Shown: piece by piece, positions 57,601 through 64,000 of the stretch
How the letters are laid out: the number at the start of each line of letters is the position of its first letter
How positions within the stretch are numbered: the first letter of the stretch is position 1
From: Wyeomyia smithii
Taxonomy: Eukaryota; Arthropoda; Insecta; Diptera; Culicidae
Length of the DNA stretch: 64,000 nt
Direction: 5' to 3'
Assembly (NCBI RefSeq): GCF_029784165.1
Contig: NC_073695.1
Coordinates: forward strand, 213,557,896 to 213,621,895
The notes under the pieces: model-generated
Seen by the model: the letters and a program-made list of their open reading frames with translations, nothing else
Told to the model about the DNA's origin: nothing
The model's database searches: none
Translations under genes and position numbers: made by a program

Positions 57601-58580
57601 AGTTAATCGGGTATGCACTTTTGTGCTTGACAATAAGGCGGAGCTTTCCAGAAGATAGCTCTAAAACAGATTGAAGTGAGTTTTTTTTGTACATTAGTAC
57701 TCCAACACACGAAATAAAAATTTTCGAAGGTTGAAGAATGTGAAAACTGGAACTAATGGTGTGTTTTTTTATTATGTCAGTGCAGATATCGGACGCGATA
57801 TGAACATAATGAATGTTTTTGACGTAGAAATACGTCTTACGGCAGCATTCTAGACTAGAGATGCAAATTGAAATGCCGAAAACAGAGAGAGTCAGAGAGC
57901 GAATACCAACCACCTAACATGATTATTGTCGTAATTCTACGTTAACATAGCGGTCGTGTCTCATACACAATCACTCCAACTTTTACTCCAAAAAATTGTG
58001 AATAATGCTCTTTTTTCCTATTGGGTACATATTCCAGTTATTGGTCTATTGTGGCGGGACCCGATTTGATGCTCTTGGCGATTAACTTTCTAAACGTATC
58101 CGTTTTTTGAGATGTTTCAAACTACATTTGGAAAATTAGAGTTTTATGAAAGTACACTTTTTCGTTTCCCAGTAACAAACATAGATTTTTCCTTGATCAG
58201 ACACTAAACAGTGCTTAATTAACCTAGCAGCTTTCATTAAAAAGTATTATATTTAAAAACTGAGCTTTTCGAGATAAATATTTTAATTTTTTTGGAGTCT
58301 TTTTTCTTTAAAACAAATTGTTTTTGAAGATGTATGTTTTTTCAGAAAGGAAAAAAATATTATCTACAACTTTACCGAAGACGTCATACCGATCGAACAT
58401 ATCGTTTTGGCTCTAAGAATAATTATAACCCTGACTATTTTTTTACATGGGCCCCTTTCAAGAATTAATCGGTATTAAGAAAAAAATTACTCGTGGCGCA
58501 GAATGGCATCTTTGATTCATAGGAACATTTATGCAAAATTTTTCTTTCAATTAGAAAAAAATATACATGTCGAACTCGAT
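57601..58580. other. No gene recognised
   Basis: AT-rich; contains the palindromic GACGTAGAAATACGTC near 57820. Minus-strand frames are unrecognised. Confidence 0.35.
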
Positions 58581-58810
58581 TATATATAGACTTGATTATA
58601 CAGTCAGTTTTTCTAGGCGGGGAATACCAGCAGAAAGCTGGCGGTGAATATTGGTCGCTTTTGAAAGCGCATGCCATCGAATTGAATTTCTCATTTGTTT
58701 ATTGACCGGCAAAGCGGACGGTTCTTGCTGGAGCAGCAGAAAGCGGTTGGTGGCAAATATTAGTCGCTTATAAAAGCGCACGCCTTCGAATTAAATTTCT
58801 TGTTCGTTTG
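58581..58810 (+). repeat. Two tandem units of about 120 bp with an internal hairpin
   Basis: 'agcagaaagctggcggtgaa' (58628) recurs as 'agcagaaagcggttggtggc' (58734). 'tggtcgcttttgaaagcgca' (58652) recurs as 'tagtcgcttataaaagcgca' (58762). Each unit has a hairpin GCTTTTGAAAGC or GCTTATAAAAGC, with compensatory-looking change in the loop. Function unknown. Confidence 0.6.
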
Positions 58811-59225
58811 TATGTATGGATTGCTATAGCACGTGTGTGGGTAGCTAATTTTAGATAGTCTCGTTGAGTTTGTTTTTTGGTTAAGATAGGAAAATTGTAC
58901 GCAATTCTCTAAATTAAATGATTGTCTTAGTAGTTCAGCTACGAAGAAAGGTTTTTTTGAAATGACAGCGCTTATATAAAAGATCCATTCTTTCAGTATA
59001 TATTATTATTTATAACGCTTTAACGTTTTAACGCATTTAAAAATGCACTGTTAGATAAAATTGCAGAAAATCAAAATCTGTTTTAATGGAATATAAAAAT
59101 ACCGTAGTCCAACGTCATGCGGTCGTGTCTTGGATACCATCCTCCTACTTTTTCTATTTCAAATCTGATTTATCGAAGCTAAAATGTCTTTTCCTAAAGG
59201 GAAGGATAGATATATTGTGGTATCA
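58811..59225. other. No gene recognised
   Basis: AT-rich DNA, no repeats or frames of note. Confidence 0.35.
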
Positions 59226-59471
59226 TTAACCCTTTCCCGCTCATGGTGATTCTAGAGCACCATGAATTGTATTGACCATATCTTGGCAGATAATAGTTAG
59301 TTTTGACTACTTTTTTCTACAAAATATTGCATTTATAATACACTTTTAACTTGGCATATCGAATGACAGCTTGATTCAATGTTTGAATTGTTATCAAGAA
59401 AATTGTAGAAGAAAGTCTGAATTTTTCGATAAAAAATAATGTGTGCTTTTGACAACCGTTTTTATATAACA

Positions 59472-61294
59472 CTAGCTGAGCTTTAGAAACCGGAAGTCGC
59501 CATCTTGGATTTCAAAACAATTTCAGCCCTCCGTGCGTCAATATGGTTAAAGAAACGCTCATATTGAGTGGTATTTGATCATTTTAGGCTGTTTTCCAGA
59601 CACCGGAAGTCGCCATCTTACAATTCAAAATATTGTCTGAGGTCGATTTTTGGCTTCAGTGGTCGATTTGTGGCTTCAGTGCATCATAGTAATCCCGGAA
59701 ATACCCATATTGGGTAGTATATGGTCATTTGCCGCTGTTTTTCGGAAACCGGAAGTCACCATCTTGGATTTGAAATGGCATTTGGGAACGATTTCTGGCC
59801 TCCGTGCGTCAATCTGATTAAAGAAACGCTCATATTGAGTGGTATTTGATCATTTTCGGCTGTTTTCCAGACACCGGAAGTTACCATCTTACAAGTCGAA
59901 ATGTTGTCTGAGGTCGATTTTTGGCTTCAATGCATCATAAAAATCCCGTAAATACCCATATTGGGTGGTATTTGGTCATATGCCGCTGATTTTCAGAAAC
60001 CGGAAGTCGCCATCTTGGATTTCAGAATGGCATTAGGAGACAATTTTTGGCCTCTGAGCGTCAATCTAGTTGAAGAAACATCTATATTGGGTGGTATTTG
60101 GTCATTTTCGGCTGTTTTCCAGACACCGGAAGTCGCCATCTTACAATTCAAGTTGTTGTTTGAGGTCGATTTGTGGCTTCAGTGCACCATAACAATTCCG
60201 GAAATACCCATAATTGGTGGTATAAGGTCATTTGCCGCTATTTTTCAGAAACGGGAAGTCGCCATCTTGGATTTCGAAATGGTATTTGGAGACATGCCAG
60301 AAGAAGGAAGGGTGTCGAAACATTATGGACATGTTTGTTACACCTAAAAACATTCACCTGCTAAATTTGATTATATTTGCTTGATTGGTTCTCGAACTGT
60401 GCGTAATTTGAGTTTCATTTGTATGGGACCCCTCCCTTATAGAAGAGAGAGGGGTGTCAAACCATTATATTTTTTACCCCTAAAAACAATCACCTGCCAA
60501 ATTTGGTTCCATTTAGTTGGTTAGTTCTCGAGATAAGCAGAAATTTGTGTTTCATTTGTTATGAACTCCTCCCTCACAGAAGAGGGAGGGGAGTTGAACC
60601 ACTATGGACATACTTGTTACCTCTAAAAACATTCACATACCAAATTTGGTTGTATTTGGTTGATTGGTTCTCGAGCTATGCGAAATTCGTATTTCATTTG
60701 CATAGGACCCCTCCCTTGTAGAAGAGGGAGGGGTGTCAAACCATTATGGATATATTTGTTACCCCTAAAAACATCTACCTGCCAAATTTGGTTCTATTTA
60801 CTTGGTTAGTTCTCGAGATGTGCAGAAATTTGTGTTTCATTTGTATGGGACCCCTCCCTTCCAGAAGAGGGAAGGGTGTCGAACCAACATGGACATATTT
60901 GTTACTCCTAAAAACATCCACATGCCAAATTTGGTTCCATTTACTTGGTTAGTTCTCGAGATGTGCAGAAATTTGTGTTTCATTTGTATGAGACCCCTCC
61001 CTTCCAGAAGAGGGAAGGGTGTTGAACCAACATGGACATATTTGTTACTCCTAAAAACATCCACTTGCCAAATTTGGTTCCATTTGCTTGGTTAGTTTTC
61101 GAGATGTGCAGAAATTTGTGTTTCATTTGTATGGGACCCCTCCTTTGCAGAAGGGGAAGGGGTCTCGAACTATCTTAGTCACCTTTCCCGGCCCCTAAAA
61201 CCCTATATACAAAATTTCACGCCGATCGGTTCGGTAGTTTCCAAGCCTATATGAATCAGACAGACAGACAGAGCTGCATTCTTATATGTTTAGA
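59472..61294 (-). mobile_element. Helitron-like element with two satellite arrays
   Basis: On the minus strand it starts at 61294 with TCTAAACATATAAGAATGC, preceded by A, and ends GCTCAGCTAG at 59472, followed by T. The CTAG|T end fits Helitrons. After the GTCTGTC tract lie six or more 143-bp units (gtcgaacc-type landmark at 60313, 60456, 60593, 60735, 60878, 61021), then seven 125-bp units (cggaag at 59491, 59604, 59750, 59875, 60001, 60127, 60252). The 3' hairpin segment of the 53.6-kb copy is missing here. Non-autonomous. Confidence 0.62.
60296..61165 (+). repeat. 143-bp satellite with conserved hairpin
   Basis: Every unit contains CCCCTCCCTT..AGAAGAGGGAGGGG, able to form a stem of about 9-10 bp, then an 'aaaaacattcacctgcc' segment and 'tctcgagatgtgcagaaatt' (near-palindromic TCTCGAGA). 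Open frames running through the array follow from a unit length that is not a multiple of three and few stops; they are not genes. Related arrays occur at 3.95-4.2, 14.4-14.9 and, inverted, 53.7-54.15 kb. Confidence 0.85.
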
Positions 61295-62378
61295 TTAATC
61301 GATTTCACAATAAAAATAAATTTTACGTAGATCTGTTGTTTATTTAGTGTAACAATCCATTGAATTAACACTTTTCATTCTTATTCGCTTGTTCCATAAA
61401 TTTGTATATGGTGCCTCAGAGCACCAATGGGCATACAGAAGACAAAAATTTCGACGTATGCTGACTATAAATATCCGTTACGATGGAATATCATTTGGCC
61501 AGCATTTGGAGATACGCAGAGATGTTTCTAACGCTAACATCGTGATCACTTCACACTCTTTAGGTGTTCGAAGTGCAATGTTCTTCTTTGCATAATGAAA
61601 GCGAGATTTTTTTTTCATTTTCCATCATAAAGAATCAATCAAATGGTCGTAAACGTAGTATTTTTTTTTCAAAAGCTACATTGTTTCTCTTTTATTTTTA
61701 TTAATTTTTTAAATAACTGCTTTTAATAATTAAATTTTGCAAAAAAAATGTCTCGTGTATTAAAAATAAGTCCCTTGTATGCTCATAGATGTTCTGGAGC
61801 ACCATTTCAAATTTCACTTTTTACTTCAAAATATAACATTTCCCAGTAATTTAAATAAGTCTACAAAGTATTTTGCCCAAATTAACCCGTAAGGTATTTT
61901 TAAATCATGAAAAACCTCGTGAGCGGGTTAACTGACAAAGTATTGCAATATATGCGGAAAACTTTAGGGACGTACGCAAAATAAAGAGAGTGTCGAAAAT
62001 AGTTATTTTTGCGCTGCGCTATTAATGGGCGTTTTCTAGCTGAATCATAAAATGAAAAAAAAATTGAAAATTTAAAAAACTATAAAAGAATAAAGAAAAT
62101 GGAAAAATTAAAACAATAATAAAAATATATAAAAATAAATTTAAAATATATTAACGAAATTGGGAAAAAATAGAATAGATATTTATAAACAAAAAAGCCG
62201 TTACATATTTTATTTCCATGATTGATACGAATCAGTGCACACCGAATCAATTGAATGGGGCTGAGAGTGACCGACCATTCACATTGTTCAAGTTTTAGTG
62301 ATTAGATACTTTGAAGGGTCAATAACGACGCCGTTCACGTCCTTGCAATCAGGTGGGAAGAAGAAAGGGATGTTAGTG

Positions 62379-62433
62379 TAACCCTTGTTATTTGGAGACG
62401 GTGTTAACGTTTGCATCTCCAAAAGGTTACAGG
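62379..62433. repeat. Interrupted hairpin
   Basis: TGTAACC...TTTGGAGA on the left pairs with TCTCCAAAAGGTTACA on the right around a loop of about 17 bases; the left arm has a 7-base bulge. It may be a tiny MITE remnant or an RNA structure. Confidence 0.45.
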
Positions 62434-62489
62434 AAGGAGGTTTTTGTTAGTAGGGAAAGGCTCGTTGGATCAGGACAAACATTAAAAAT

Positions 62490-62710
62490 GCTGCAGGGGC
62501 CACGCACAAGCCCCTGATTTATTTCCTTAAAATGCAAAATTGATCAGTTTCCTGATTTGAGACAGATGCTGTTAGGGCCATGCCCAAAAAGTGGCTTATT
62601 TCAGTGAACTGCAAAATTACACTACACTATGTGGATCTGATTTATACCGACATACCATAGGAAAGCTGTCGGAGCCACACACACATTTGTGGGGTTTAGT
62701 GGGGAAAAAT
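62490..62710 (+). repeat. Diverged tandem repeat, three units of about 77-97 bp
   Basis: 'atgctgcaggggccacgcac', 'atgctgttagggccatgccc' and 'agctgtcggagccacacac' start successive units; the first two also share 'atgcaaaattgatc' and 'ctgcaaaattacac'. Non-coding. Confidence 0.5.
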
Positions 62711-64000
62711 ACAAGTTATTTTTATTTTTACAATCGAGTTTAATCAGTTGTTGAAACCGAGTTAAATCTGTTATTGAAATCACACTACACAATACCATTT
62801 ATGACATTTTTCTAAACTACTGATGCTGCTAACATTTGCTAACTTTTGATTTGAACTATTGACTCATTCATGTCGTTAGTTCTTCTATTTCTTGTTCAAT
62901 TGGTAATATATTCCGCTTTTTCCAACTTCGTCTTTGTTTTGTTATTTCTCTCAATTTTGTGTTGATTTTCGTTCACCTATTATTTTGTTTTTTTTGTTAT
63001 ACTTTGTTGTTTGTTCAATATTCGTTCTCTTGTTTTGATGGCACATGTGAAGCTGCTGTTTGTACTATTTTGATAACACCTGCAACTGAACTACTCAATA
63101 GCATTTCACTATTGCTCAAGCATCCTCTCAATATTTATGCCATCAACGCCACGCTATCAATTGAATCTAGTTTTGAATTATGAGAAAATCGAGCTCCCCG
63201 TTTATTCAAATGCTAGCAGCATGATTTTATTGTAACAAACAACCCAATAATAAACGGCATTCGTATAATACCGATCGATTATATAACCGGCAATGCCAAT
63301 CAAACCCATAAACGGCAATTATTCGATTAAATCTAGGTCACCATGTTGACGACGTTTGCTCTCAAAGCCATAACGACCGAAAAGAGGAAACAAGGCGCAA
63401 AACCATTAGCGGGAAACAACACCTACCGGTTTATTAACTCGTGTTCGGCTGCTAAAAACACATCCCCATGGTTTCATAAGCTCGTCCGTTTGCCCTGTTT
63501 GTCGGTTCGGTCGACTGATCGATGGTTTTCGTAATTGATAATTCTGTTAAATTTAATTGATGTCATCGATTATGTGGCACGGTTTGTATTCCTAGCACAC
63601 GGTGGATTTTTTAAAAATGTGCTAGGTGCTAGGGTGGGTTCTTCTCATGCACGCTACTCAGTTTTTTATCTCTCCGAGGTGAGAGTCCGGTCCAGAGAAA
63701 AAATTAATTAAACACGAAACGGATTTTTTTCAAACTGACAAATCAAGATTCTATCAAGCTAACCAGAAACCATTTAATCATGATGCCAAATCATTCTTCG
63801 ATGATTTGGTATTTCTTCCTAAAATAAAAACACCATACCTCAGTTGATTCACTCTGTCGAGCTCAGTTTATTGAAAAAGACGGGTATTTCGGTAGAAAAT
63901 TCAAACAATTTTCGACATCCGCTACCAATGGTAATGAAGCAGCAGCATCAACGCACGCATGCTCGAACATAACAAAGAGCAAAATTTTCTTTCATATCGC

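Larger units (their letters stand above)
59230..61927. mobile_element. TTAA-bordered element split by a Helitron-like insertion
   Basis: TTAA at 59226-59229 and 61928-61931 borders inverted ends CCCTTTCCCGCTCATGG on the left and CCCGCTCACGAGG (complement) on the right. The left end has six extra bases. The original element of about 0.9 kb is interrupted by the Helitron-like copy at 59472-61294. 'ttctagagcaccatga' near the left end and 'ttctggagcaccattt' near the right end are direct repeats. The TTAA target suggests a piggyBac-related MITE; no transposase is present. Confidence 0.6.
61932..64000. other. Mostly unique DNA, no gene recognised
   Basis: Short frames (62959-63183 and 63343-63534) are unrecognised; the second begins at an ATG after 'aatctaggtcacc' but has no splice or homology support. 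A hairpin and a small tandem repeat within it are listed separately. Confidence 0.35.

Noticed and set aside
59961..60347. 128-codon frame with VAILDF repeats
   Set aside because: Product of the 125-bp satellite monomers, not a gene.
60503..61095. Open frames with repeated LVLEMCRNLCFICMGPLPSR-type sequence
   Set aside because: Shadow translation of the 143-bp satellite; frames drift between units, and equivalent frames exist on the other strand.
63343..63534. Small + strand frame after 'ctaggtcacc' as a start exon
   Set aside because: The ATG context is acceptable, but there is no initiator, no in-phase donor of quality and no recognisable peptide.

Overview
The window reads as insect DNA, most probably from a culicine-type mosquito. 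The grounds are an AT-rich, gene-poor sequence packed with nested non-autonomous transposons, a tRNA-derived SINE, RTE-type retroposon fragments, a DD37E-type mariner relic and (GT)n-bearing interspersed repeats. The organism is an inference; no diagnostic host exon was recognised. I found no complete, confidently identifiable host protein-coding gene in 64 kb.

The best host signals are splice signals on the + strand. Two sites (10782/10783 and 29312/29313) have a branchpoint-like motif, a long pyrimidine tract, CAG and an immediately abutting GTAAGT. That is the arrangement of recursive-splicing (ratchet) sites in very long insect introns. A weaker third lies at 50718/50719. A small candidate first exon (Inr at 49172, ATG at 49270, donor at 49312) and a candidate donor at 20095 are also on the + strand. 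Together they suggest that much of the window is the giant intron(s) of a + strand gene whose main exons lie outside.

Layout. 1-7.4 kb: head-to-tail interspersed elements made of a GT tract, a 180/300-bp minisatellite and a conserved hairpin tail, carrying a Helitron-like satellite element and a 5'-truncated RTE insertion with target duplication. 7.4-13.8 kb: mostly unique DNA with the first ratchet site. 13.8-15.1 kb: a 77-bp MITE and a second composite element. 15-22 kb: unique DNA with small MITE and hAT-like pieces. 22.5-27.7 kb: two copies of one tRNA-SINE in opposite orientation flanking a mariner pseudogene. 27.7-30.6 kb: unique, with the second ratchet site. 30.6-33.2 kb: a decayed RTE copy and a 125-bp satellite, each hit by the same TA-specific MITE. 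33.2-36.4 kb: unclassified, with coding-looking relics. 36.4-40.6 kb: a large inverted-repeat structure with TTAA borders. 41.4-44.9 kb: reverse-oriented composite elements with a 590-bp MITE. 44.9-51.4 kb: degenerate repeats and unique DNA including the candidate exon. 51.4-51.9 kb: a hAT-type element with perfect 8-bp duplication. 53.6-61.9 kb: two Helitron-like satellite elements in opposite orientation, the second inside a TTAA-bordered element. 62-64 kb: mostly unique.

The genes here do not form a pathway. What can be reconstructed is a history of nested insertions, several with empty sites visible in paralogous repeat copies inside the same window.
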